Of a stretch of DNA of 64,000 bases, positions 9,528 to 19,400 are shown in pieces. The position numbers and the translations under genes were made by a program. This stretch comes from Paragordius varius. Its lineage: Eukaryota; Nematomorpha. Numbering within the stretch: the stretch's first letter is position 1; each line of letters begins with the position of its first letter. Where the stretch lies: positions 372,001-436,000 of the forward strand of contig OZ176059.1 of assembly GCA_964247055.1 (NCBI GenBank). The letters run 5' to 3'. The notes under the pieces were generated by a model. The model was not told the DNA's origin. It made no database searches and saw only the letters and a list, made by a program, of their open reading frames with translations.

Positions 9528-11477
9528 GTTTAAATTTTTTTAAAACATTTTTTATCAAGCTCGAAAAAATTTCCGTTTAAATTCGTATGTAAACCGTCTT
9601 GATGAATCTAACCGGCTTCGCCGATTAAATAAAAGATTGGAATTGTATGAAAGAGATAATTTCCAGGAAGATCCACATGCCAATGTTACGGTAAACAAGA
9701 AAGCACCTAAATTTGATGAAACAACAGGTATTTATGACCCTTAAAATTTAAATATAGAAAAGAAAAAACGTAAAACTAAAAGTGATTGGAGACGTGAAAA
9801 ATATACCAAAAGTTTAGCGATGCTTATTGAAGAGGTTATTACATTACATTTTTAAGTTAAAACTAAACGACTAATACTTCTATTTTAAAAATGACAACCC
9901 TTGTTTAAATAATCATGATTTTTAAGCTTGCACGACTGGAAATAAACTTGCAAACTCTAAACCAATTATACAGTTTTTGCAGAATCTACGTTTAAATGTA
10001 CATGATTGTCTTTTTAACAATAAATTTGTCTTTTATTTGTTTTATTTTCATAGTTTTAATTTTTATTTTTTACTGTATCATACAGCAAGTTGATAAATCT
10101 AAAACTCCAAATTACTTTTCCATCAAAGCCAAACCATCTCGTTTACCGCCGCGCCATTTTTGCTCAGTTTGTGGATATCCTTTTTTTTCAAAATTATTTA
10201 TGATAATTTCATAGATATATTTATATCATAGATTTTTTTATTGTATCTGAATATTAATTAATTAAAATTTTATTGAAAACTAACAGTTTTAAATTTAGTT
10301 TCTCTACAAAGAGAGTCATGATTCTGATATCGAGCCAATAATTTTTATTCAAAATACATTCATTGTAGAGGTGCGGTTGTCTAATATATATTTCCTTAAC
10401 TCCAAAAATTAATTCAATTGACATGAACATAAACGAATTTTTCGAATTATGTTTGCATACAATGTGGAATACGATATTGCACTGTTAGATGTCAACAGGT
10501 TCACAAAGAGACTAGGTATCTACAATAAAATTTAAATTTTACGGACAAAACGTAAAACTGAAAAGACGACAAAAACATTTTTTAAAAAAAATAACCATAC
10601 TTTAACTCTAATTTTTCTTATTTATTTGTAAAATATATATAATTGGATGTGATTGAAATATATATCTCTATTTCATACTTTGCAATTCTAAACAATGAGT
10701 TGTAACATTAGTTAAAAAGTATGGTTGTCTTTTGAAGAAAAAAATTGTCTTTATATTTTTACGTTTTGTCCGTATTATTCCAATTTTCAATTATAGAACA
10801 TAACATATTTAACTTTAAAATGTAGGGGGTTAAGAACATACAATTTTTTTTCCAACACATATGTTCCCGACTATGGGTTTTTTGGTAAAATATTTTTTTA
10901 CGAAAAAAATTAAACATTTTACCAATCAAACTCAACGCGTTTTCATACAAAACCCTCAATTTATAAAAACTCTAAAAAATGAAAGTTTATCATAAATTTG
11001 ATTTGATTTTATCCTTTTCTTCTAGTATTGAATTAGTCAAAATTAATTTAAATCTTGAGGTGTAACTTTTATTACAATTATAACCGAAGAACTAACTATT
11101 ACATTCAATTAACAATAATAAAATTCATTCCAATAATTAATCATTATATATAAACGCTTATGTAATACTGTAAAAATTGAAATTATACGGATGGAGACAA
11201 TAATTCTTTTTAAAGAGCACAACCCCATCCATATTTTATATTCAAACTGTAATTATATTTGTTCTATATAAGCTATTAGATTATAATTGTGGCATAATAT
11301 ACTTTAAATTTTAGTTTATATTTTAATTTTATTTTTTACGTTTGACAAAGATTACTAGTAATAATCGAAAATTTACCCAATAAATTTAATTTTAGCTAAA
11401 TTATAATTAAATAATAATATTAAACTTTTTGATTTAATCTTTATACTCTATTTAGATGTCTCAAATGGGTATCCTAA
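9512..11477 (+). CDS. znhit1: ZNHIT1: zinc finger HIT-domain protein 1, complete six-exon gene
   Basis: Exons 9512-9527, 9560-9727, 9758-9834, 10086-10174, 10435-10515 and 11456-11477 join in frame to 150 codons plus TAA; animal ZNHIT1 is about 154 aa. ZNHIT1 (yeast Vps71/Swc6) is a nuclear subunit of the SRCAP/SWR1 complex that exchanges H2A for H2A.Z. Seen directly: the basic N-terminal helix region (RLDESNRLRRLNKRLE), the hallmark NFQEDPHA, a lysine tract (EKKKRKTKSD), PNYFSIKAKPS.LPPRHFC, then the HIT zinc finger near residues 113-147 with all eight ligands: CSVC, CIQC, CTVRC, HKETRC, ending CLKWVS. Start chosen because ATGAGCGTGAGG directly precedes a good donor and restores length. Introns 1 and 2 are only 32 and 30 nt, intron 4 has U12 AT-AC features, and intron 5 holds a MITE. 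The intact frame and ligands argue for a working gene. Confidence 0.93.
9560..9727 (+). CDS. znhit1: ZNHIT1 exon 2
   Basis: Codes residues 6 to about 61, including RRLNKRLELYERDNFQEDPH. Donor is ACAACAG|GTATTT, a strong match to consensus. The following 30-nt stretch (9728-9757) contains an in-frame TAA, so it must be removed; it ends AAATATAG. Confidence 0.9.
9758..9834 (+). CDS. znhit1: ZNHIT1 exon 3
   Basis: Codes KKKRKTKSDWRREKYTKSL and AMLIEE, matching the lysine-rich segment and LLEEQ of animal ZNHIT1. Phase 0 donor GAAGAG|GTTATT; the intron is 251 nt. Confidence 0.88.
10086..10174 (+). CDS. znhit1: ZNHIT1 exon 4
   Basis: Acceptor ATCATACAG then QVDKSKTPNYFSIKAKPS, RLPPRHFCSVCG. It ends after GG of a glycine codon (phase 2), immediately before ATATCCTTTT. 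Carries the first zinc-ligand pair. Confidence 0.9.
10175..10434 (+). other. znhit1: U12-type AT-AC intron of ZNHIT1
   Basis: The 260-nt intron begins ATATCCTTTT, an exact U12 5' splice consensus, contains TTCCTTAAC at 10392-10400 (the U12 branch-site consensus) and ends in AC (AAAC|G). There is no AG in the last 60 bases, so a GT-AG solution fails. It joins CSVCG to NFSNYVCIQCG with exactly the family spacing. The branch-to-AC distance, about 35 nt, is longer than usual for U12 introns. Confidence 0.85.
10435..10515 (+). CDS. znhit1: ZNHIT1 exon 5
   Basis: Codes (G)NFSNYVCIQCGIRYCTVRC and QQVHKET plus AG of an arginine codon: six of the finger's eight ligand positions fall in or beside it. 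Donor ACTAG|GTATCT. The next intron (10516-11455, 940 nt) contains a family M MITE. Confidence 0.9.
10525..10795. mobile_element. MITE M copy 2, inside ZNHIT1 intron 5
   Basis: Starts about 8 bases after the exon 5 donor; ends TTACGGACAAAACGTAAAAC and TTTTTACGTTTTGTCCGTAT. The right-hand end is degenerate, so limits are approximate. Confidence 0.6.
11456..11477 (+). CDS. znhit1: ZNHIT1 exon 6 (last codons)
   Basis: A 22-nt terminal exon after acceptor CTCTATTTAG: A + TGT CTC AAA TGG GTA TCC TAA completes R and gives CLKWVS, matching the family's C-terminal RCLKW and supplying the last zinc-ligand cysteine. Confidence 0.88.
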
Positions 11478-11639
11478 TATACAATTAATCTTAATCCTAT
11501 CTAATTTGGGAAACATGGATATGATAAATGTTTTAATTATTGCTTTTATCATTGTAATATAAATTATACTAGATATTAAAACATGTATGTATATATTGTG
11601 TATTTTATATTAATTAAATTTTTAAAAGAAAATATAAGT

Positions 11640-11645
11640 AATAAA
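11640..11645 (+). promoter_or_regulatory. Candidate polyadenylation signal AATAAA for ZNHIT1
   Basis: AATAAA lies 163 nt after the ZNHIT1 stop. In such A/T-rich DNA the hexamer is common, so this is only a plausible choice by position. Confidence 0.3.
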
Positions 11646-11646
11646 A

Positions 11647-11878
11647 CAGGGATGGTCAATTAGTAAGCCATGATTTGCAAAAACATGTCTATAAAATTAT
11701 GGAATAATCCAAACAATTTTTATTAAATAAGTCTAAATAGAAAAAAAACGAGAAAATTGTTGAAATTTGTTTTTTTATGTTTGTCAGCTAATAAATTATT
11801 TATCAAATGCCCACATATATATTTAAAATTGAGCTAAAAATGACGCCTGCAAAGCCATTTGAGCTGGAACACCCCCTG
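11647..11878. mobile_element. hAT-like MITE
   Basis: About 230 bp bounded by CAGGGATGG and CACCCCCTG, with GACGCCTGCAAAGCCATTT near the right end, the same motif as the hAT-like fragments elsewhere in the window. No transposase. Confidence 0.45.
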
Positions 11879-12019
11879 ATGTAAAAAAATTGGAACTCAG
11901 AATGCTGCCCTGTTGGAAAATAAAAAATTTGTATTGTTTTATTATATACTATTTTTTAATTTTTTTTATCTCATATCTTAACTATATAAAGACAAATCTA
12001 TCCCGACAATAGCGTCGCC

Positions 12020-12260
12020 CTTTTTTTAAAAAAATTATGTCCTCAGTTTGGGCCCACCCCGTGTAAAGAACGGGTTTTTTTGAAAACACAAGTCCACAAA
12101 AATCGTGTCTTTGAGACAATTTACCGGAAAACGTGTTGGACTATTCAATTTCAAATATGACTGTTTACTTATTTTCGATCGCGCCGAACATAGTCCGCTC
12201 GCTTTTTTAATGGCCCTCTTTTTACCCGCCCATGTAAAATGCCATTTTATTAATTTTGTA
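12020..12260 (-). repeat. Dispersed repeat shared with 57790-58000
   Basis: On the minus strand it reads ATGGCATTTTACATGGGCGG, AAAAAGAGGGCC, CTATGTTCGGCGCGATC, then TCATATTTGAAATTGAATAG and CAAATTGTCTCAAAGACAC-like sequence, matching the plus strand at 57790-58000 segment for segment. A poly-C run follows at about 12390. Not a gene. Confidence 0.6.
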
Positions 12261-15200
12261 ACTATTTTTCGCTCAAGTAAACAATATTATAGTATGATGC
12301 ACCGTTTTTCCTATGAGATCAAAGCTATTAAATATTTCGAAATAATCCACATATGTGGATCATTTTTTTGATCCCTTTTCCAAATAACCCCCCCCCCTCC
12401 CCCCGAAGGGGCTGCATAGTAGCAGATTTAAGCTAGTTTTTTTATAAAATTCAACACCATACATTTTTAAACCTTGGTTTTCCCCAAATAAATTATTGAT
12501 TTTCAAGTGGACATATAATTGATTGTGTTACCAATACAATATATCTCTTATACTTTGGATTTTTGCACTGCACAGTTAGTTATAAGTATAAAAATCTTTG
12601 AAGTATGGATGTCTTCAAAAAAAAATGTCTTTATATTTTTACGTTTTATTCGTATAATTTAATTTTTCCCGTAAATGCTGAAAGCATATCAAACCAATTT
12701 GAAATGCCACCTCTATATAAGCCTAGATTTTAAGATTGAATGGAATTTGTTGTTTCTCATTTTATAAGTAGTATTTCATTAGTTTTACTAAGAATTGCAT
12801 AAGATACGATATTGCAAAAAGTCGAGATACATAGGGTGCCATTGTTGAAGTGGCACCGGATTTCAAAAATTTTGATTTTATTAAGAAAAAAATAGGTATG
12901 TAAAAGTTATTTAAATAATACATAAAAAAATCATCTATTTATAAGTGGTCATGATCACGGTTTATTTTTGATTATTTCCTAAAATGCAAGAGGTCCCATG
13001 AAGACGGGGAGCCAGAAATGCAAGCTTCGCTTCTGATTGACAGGGTACACAAATGATACCCAAATGAAATGCAATATACATATATGTTCTATTAATAAAT
13101 GCGGTATTTGAAATTGAGTCTGCGAGTTAAAGAAAGGACATTGTATATGCTGTATATATATATATATATATATATATCTATATCATCGTGCTAAGGTATT
13201 GGGGCTTAGAGTCAAGAAAGATATTATTAATTTGTAACTGATCGCTCCGTGTATGAAAAATGCGCAATACAAGATTATATATTAAATTTATTTTGATAAA
13301 TTTAAAATTACAATATTGTGTTTTATGATATATATATTAGAATTATGAATTTAGGCTCCGAAAGCCGCAAAATTAAGGGTCTTTATCTTCATTAATATGC
13401 CATGTTTGATTAATATTTTTTTACACGGTATACAAAATCGGGGATTAAAAATATCATGTTGAAATATAGATTTATATAAATATTTAATCGAACTTTTGAT
13501 TTTGGTACACAGATAAAAGTTATTACCACTTTGTAATAACTGCCTCATCTCAAAAAATAGGAAATTGGGGAATATTTTGCTGGATTTTTTGCTAAAAGTT
13601 AAATGCTAATTCCAATAAAACATATTACAAGCGATATATACAAAGCAATATAAAGTTCCATTTTTGAGGGTAAGGTCCCCTGTAGACATCCTAAAATGAG
13701 CTAGTGCATTCAAAATAATTTCTAAAAGGCCGAGATTTCGCAAAGTGGTAGATTATGACATTAAAGAAACACTTATATTAGCATAATTTTAATTTAAAAT
13801 ATAGCATAATTAAAGTGTAACCTATGCTTTTTCGAAACAATATATAAACGATAAAAAAGGGCGTTAAGATACTATAAAAAAAACCTTCTGTGTATAATAT
13901 GATGATTTTAACGTTTCTTCATGAAAATTTTCATAAAAAATCCTCCATTCGTCTAATTGTGTGTATATCACAAATATATACCAATATTTTTAAGCATATT
14001 AACCTTTAAACGAAAATTATAAGGTGATAGAAATGCTTAGCTTCTACAAATTGTTTTTACACTTTTCCATCATGCTCTAAAGTTACCTGTAATATTTTTC
14101 AACAAAATTTGAATTAAATTTCTGAAGAAATGCTTTTTTGTCAAAAAGTAGCTAAAATACCTTGGCTTCTTTTAGTGTCAAAGATCCGTTTTAGAGGAGA
14201 GAAAACCTAAGATTTTGGGACCGACCATCTAAAAGTTATATATATATTGTTTGCTTTTCATTATAGTTTATTATGCAGTTAAAATAAAATCTTTTACTAA
14301 AATATGTCAGCGTGATGTACTCTAGTTTTGCCATTGTACGATATTGAGCGATCACCAAAAAATGCAAGGAAAACCATCTTATAACTCGTAAGCCGCATAA
14401 CCAAACAATGAAAATCCTTATATATTTATCTATCATAATATATATATATATTAATATTCAGGGTATTTTTAGACCCTCTAATTCTGTGCGCCGTGTAATG
14501 TGAGACTTTATGCTTTTTTGGTTGTGAAACAATTAATTCGAATATGTAAATATTTTCTTCTATAATTAGTAAGCCCTAAAACCACAGCACAATGAGCCTG
14601 TTTCTATCAGATAATATCAATATATATTTCGCTGCTTATTTTAGATGTTGGATTAGGCATCCTATAAAAGTATTTTTGAAAAATGTATAATAGCTTAAAT
14701 AAATGATTAAAATAATGTTGAAAGGTATTTTATCACTTCAGAATTTTAATGTTAAGATTCCTTACTTTTAAATTTCGGTAATATTTTTAAAAATACAATA
14801 TATATAATATATATGTATATATTGTAAATTGGAATAAATTTAATCAAAATTTTAGGGTGATAGAAATGTTCAGCACATTTAATTGTAAAAAAGTTTTTAT
14901 ATTATATCTTAGCGTTTTAATACCGTTTGATTCAGGCCTAAAAATACGATATATACGATACCACAAAACTTTGCGGAAAAATTATATTTTCGTACAATGC
15001 ATTTTTTAAAATTGTTTTAATGCCAAAATTTAGCATATCTTTGAAAATGTTATTGAGCAATTTCCGGAATTTTCGCATTTTTTAGAAACTACCCCATTTG
15101 AGAAGAGCGAAAAAACGTGGGGCTTTAGGAGCCCACATCTAAAAATTCATTTTTTTAAGATGTAGTTTTGTTTTATGTAGTTTATAATTTATTAAGTAAT

Positions 15201-16042
15201 ATATTTGAAATCGAGCGTCCAGCCTTCAGTCAAAAAAAACTTATTTAAAGGCGCAAGTTTTGCCAATTTTTGATAGGGAGCAGTTACTACAAAAAAGTAA
15301 ATAACTTTTCTCTATCACTTGTGAAAGCCAAAACCTAACTAAATTAAGGGACTGATTCGAAAAAAGGACTTATCACTTTCGGCGCAATTGCAAGTTAATT
15401 AAAATCTCTATTGACTCTGACAGTACCAGTTTTTTGGTATCATGCCAACGATTCTTCCAAAACCCCCAATTTACATAAATGTGGGGCTGTGACCGGCTAA
15501 TCATCTAAAAGGGCGTAATCACGTTCGGCGCATAATAATACATTAGAAAAATATCTTTATTACTGAATGGGCGACCGTCCGAATCGTCTGTCAAACGAAA
15601 AAATTTTAGGGACTTCCATATTTTCGATAAACTTGATTTTAACGCGGTTGGGGCAAATCTTAGATAAATTAAAAAAGAACTTAGTCACTGTCGGTGTATT
15701 AATAAATAGTTAACTGATTTTTACTTTAAAATCTGAATAATCCATTTACCTAAGCCTTGCTCTAAGCTCATGCTTCTCTCATCTTTATTTCACGTGCACT
15801 CAATTTTCATTACATAATGGGTGCTAATTTCAATATTTATTAATATATAATATTTAATGTGTATCAAAATTAATACACTTAAAGCTGGGATGCCTTTGGG
15901 AATATATTTATTATATAAATGAATACTTGTTGGTTAACCGATATGGTACTGTTCATACGACTGATTTATTGCATGTGTGGGGAATTCACGTTTCAATACA
16001 CGCGGTGAGCTGCAAGAATGGTATATATAGATGTAATAAAAG
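12261..16042. repeat. Gene-poor stretch with old repeats; missing COG7 5' exon(s) may lie here
   Basis: A decayed copy of palindromic element P spans roughly 13330-15310 (TTAGGCTCCGAAAGCCGC near 13352; GGAGCCCACATCTAAAAATT near 15130). Half of an M MITE lies near 12610-12665 and an (AT)n run near 13150. Between 15369 and 15720 a motif around TCACTTTCGGCGCAATTG recurs three times at 147-165-bp spacing. No exon coding the expected COG7 N-terminus could be recognised. Confidence 0.4.
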
Positions 16043-16414
16043 GATGCTTTTGTTGAAAGTTTTAGAAACTTTGAGAACAATTTAGATAAGGCTTTATATG
16101 AATTTGATACTTTATCCTTCAATTCAAACGAAATGATGAAAGTTGTCAATCATTTAAATAATTTACTCACAAATGAACAAAGTGAGAAAGTTTTTTCCCA
16201 AATCCAAGATTTAAACACCATTAAAGGGCGAATGTTTGAAGTTAAAAAAGCTATGATTGAGGCTTTGAATTGGGATCGATTGGTAGCACAATTTGACGTT
16301 ACAGTTAAAAATTTGGGGGATATGCTTTCTGAGCCATCAAAATCTAATTCAAACATTATTTTTGATCAAATGAAGTTATGCATAGATCAAACCAACAAAG
16401 TAGAGGCGAGTTTG
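16043..16414 (+). CDS. cog7: COG7 exon (first one found)
   Basis: Open from DAFVESFRNFENNLDKALYE to NKVEASL, 124 codons, with a heptad-like helical pattern as expected of the N-terminal COG7 coiled-coil part. Acceptor ATAAAAG is weak and follows an in-frame TAA; donor TTTG|GTAAAT. The start of this exon is the least certain boundary. Confidence 0.75.
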
Positions 16415-19400
16415 GTAAATTTATAGTTCTTAATATATAAAATCTAAAAATCATTTTGGTATATGGGTATATATATTGCACAAAAACGCAGTATAAAATA
16501 TAAAAACTTTAAGCTTGGTTTTTTCTGTATGTAATTTATATGATTAAAGATGTAAAATATATCATATACTGTCATACCAATTTCATATTTACACTGTGTA
16601 ATCTAAAACGATAAGCAAATTCAAAATCAATACCTCGTCCCATCTTAAAATTTTTGGGTTATTTTTATTTGGGTTTTTCTCACAAAATTGTTTTCTTTAT
16701 ATAATTAGATTTACGTCTTGTCCGTATAATTTCAAATCAAATATATATTTTTACTCTACATTTATTTTTATGATTATAACAATAAAGCACATTTTATCAT
16801 GTATGCCAACTTATACGGAGAAAAGGGAACACTATCAAACACTTAAACAACGTATATATGATATGGTATGGAACAATTTAACTCAACATATATGTAAGGA
16901 TTTGAAAACTAATCAATTATCCAACATAAAATCTATGGGTAAATTTTTTAATTATATATATATAGCATTTACAGTTTAAATTCACCCTCGAACAATTCGA
17001 AATCACTCTTGAACAATTCAAATTTACCCTTGAACAATTCAAATTCTTAAACAATTCGAATTTACCCTTGAACAATTCGAATTCACCCTTTAACAATTTA
17101 AATTCACTCTTAAACTATTAAAAACCCCTGAACATTTTTATTCACCGTAAAAATAAATTATGTGTTTTCGGGCGGTTAATATAACTTATCATTAATGAGA
17201 AATATATCTTTATGGCATAGTCTATTATTTGTCGGTTTTATATTAATAACGTAATTTCATTTTTTAAAAATATTTAAAAAATATAGGTAATTATTAATCT
17301 TAAAAAACACATTTATTTTAGGGTGAATTTGAATTGTTTAAGGGGGAATTTAAATTCGAGAGTGTATTTGAACTGTAAATGGTATAATATATATATACCG
17401 AAACATATATCTTTTTTAAGATTGAAAAATAGTAAAAATGTTGAAATTAAAATTTAACTACGGAGACAAAACGTAAAAATATATAAAGATGACATATATA
17501 TTTTTTCTAAAAGACAACCAACCCCATACTTTTATAAATGTTTAATTTTTTTAAAATAAAATAAAATTAGTGTGATTGTTTAAAATTGTAAAGTACGAAC
17601 AGGGATGTGAATTAATAACACAATCCATTATGTATATATTTTATGATTGTAATTAAATAAATTTTATTGGATAAATTAGGCTTATTTTTTTAAAAAAAGT
17701 GTATGATGTTGTCTCTTTAAAAAAACAATATCGTTCTGTTTTTATTTTTAAATTTTGTCCGTAGTTTTTATTCAAAAGTTGGTCATACTTAAAAATTAAG
17801 GGGGGGGGGGTTAAAAAGCATGGCCGACTTTAGAATACACTAAAAATGGTTTGTCTTTAAGTTTTTACTATGTAATACATTTTAACTTATCCAAAAGTAA
17901 TTTTATATATTATGTAATTTAAATGTTGAAAAGAATATGATCTGGAAGGGAATCGAAAAAAATTGGTATCGAATTCAATATTATCCATTTTTTTGGGCGG
18001 GGGAGGGGGGGGGTATAAAATCGATTTTCAAAAACTAAAATTATTTTAACAAAATGTAAAAATAAAAAGTATAAAATATTTCCATCAAAAGAAAACTATA
18101 TTTTTTTTAAAAAACGCGGTTTTCCAAAATTTTTATGCAACCTGCGAGAAATAAATTGTAATACAAAATTTAAAAACGTAATCCAAGTTTTTAAATTAAT
18201 TTTCTGATTGGCAATAATAGCAAAAAAATGTTAAAATAAATGGTAGTTTTAAAAGACTAATGTTTTAAATTTTATTAAATACATGTTAATGCATACATAT
18301 ATATACTTTTTGAATGCAGCCCGTGAAGCCATTTATGTTGGACAGCCCTATTTTAAACCATTACCTTTTTATGTTAAAAAATATGGAATAGAGAATATAA
18401 AATGGTATCCAATTTGTAATATGATATCAAGGTTCAAAAAAGTATGATATAATGCCTTTTGAAGAAAAAATGTGGCGTTTGCTTGACAGAATGCGCGTTT
18501 GTTACAAAAATATCGTTTGCTTGAAATAATGTTGCCTTTTACTGAAAATGTCTTTTGAAAGAATGTTGCTATAGACTAAAAAAACATAGTCTTTTTTTTT
18601 AAAAAAATTGTTGCGTTTACCCGAAAAATTTGCGATTACTAGCAAAAATGTTGCGTTTGCTTGAAAAAATGTTACGTTTGTTCGAATAAAGTTGCGTTTA
18701 TTGAAAAAGTGTTGCGTTTAAAAAAATGTCGTCTTTGCAAAAAAATGTTATGTTCACGAAAAAACTGATGCGTTTACTTGAAAACATTGATTTTTTTGAC
18801 TGGAAAAATGTTTTCTTTGTTTGAAAAAAGTTGCGTTTTCTCAAGAAATGTTGTGTTTGCTTGTTAAACATGTTACTTTTGACTGAAAAATTTTATGATA
18901 TTACTTGTCTCTAATTCTAATACTATAATAGATAAGAACCATATATATATATGTTTATAGATCATGAACTTTGGTTACTAAGCTTGAAATGTTTGAAACA
19001 AGTCTGCAGTGAGGTAGTAAAAGGACTTGAACACGAAGAAGATGGATCATTATTGATTATATCCATATTGGATTATATACGGGTATATTTTACATTCACA
19101 ATAAAATGGCTTACTTTTCTATATATATACCATTTCCAAATCTAAATTCACCCTTGAACAATTCAAATTGACTCTTATATTTTTTAAAAAATAAAATTTT
19201 GTTTTTAATTAAAATAATACTGAAAAAATAATAAACTATGCCATAAAGATATATTTTATATTAATAAAGAGTCATTTTAGTTTGAAAACATGTTTAATTA
19301 TTTCAGGGAGAATTTAGATTGTTCGAGTGTGAATTTCAACTGTAAATGGTATATATATATATATATATAAGTCACACACATTTATTTTAAAATGTAAAAG

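Noticed and set aside
9741-9745. In-frame stop suggesting that ZNHIT1 is a pseudogene
   Set aside because: The stop lies inside a 30-nt stretch with strong GT and AG ends; removing it gives an intact protein with all eight zinc ligands and the expected C-terminus.
9996-10214. A 72-codon open frame read as a separate membrane protein
   Set aside because: Its first part is intron 3 of ZNHIT1 and its last part is the U12 intron; only 10086-10174 is coding.
15919-16042. N-terminal COG7 exon just upstream (frame MNTCWLTDMVLFIRLIYCMC)
   Set aside because: A GTGAGC donor and 38-nt intron can be drawn, but the phase does not match the next exon and the expected N-terminal motif is absent.
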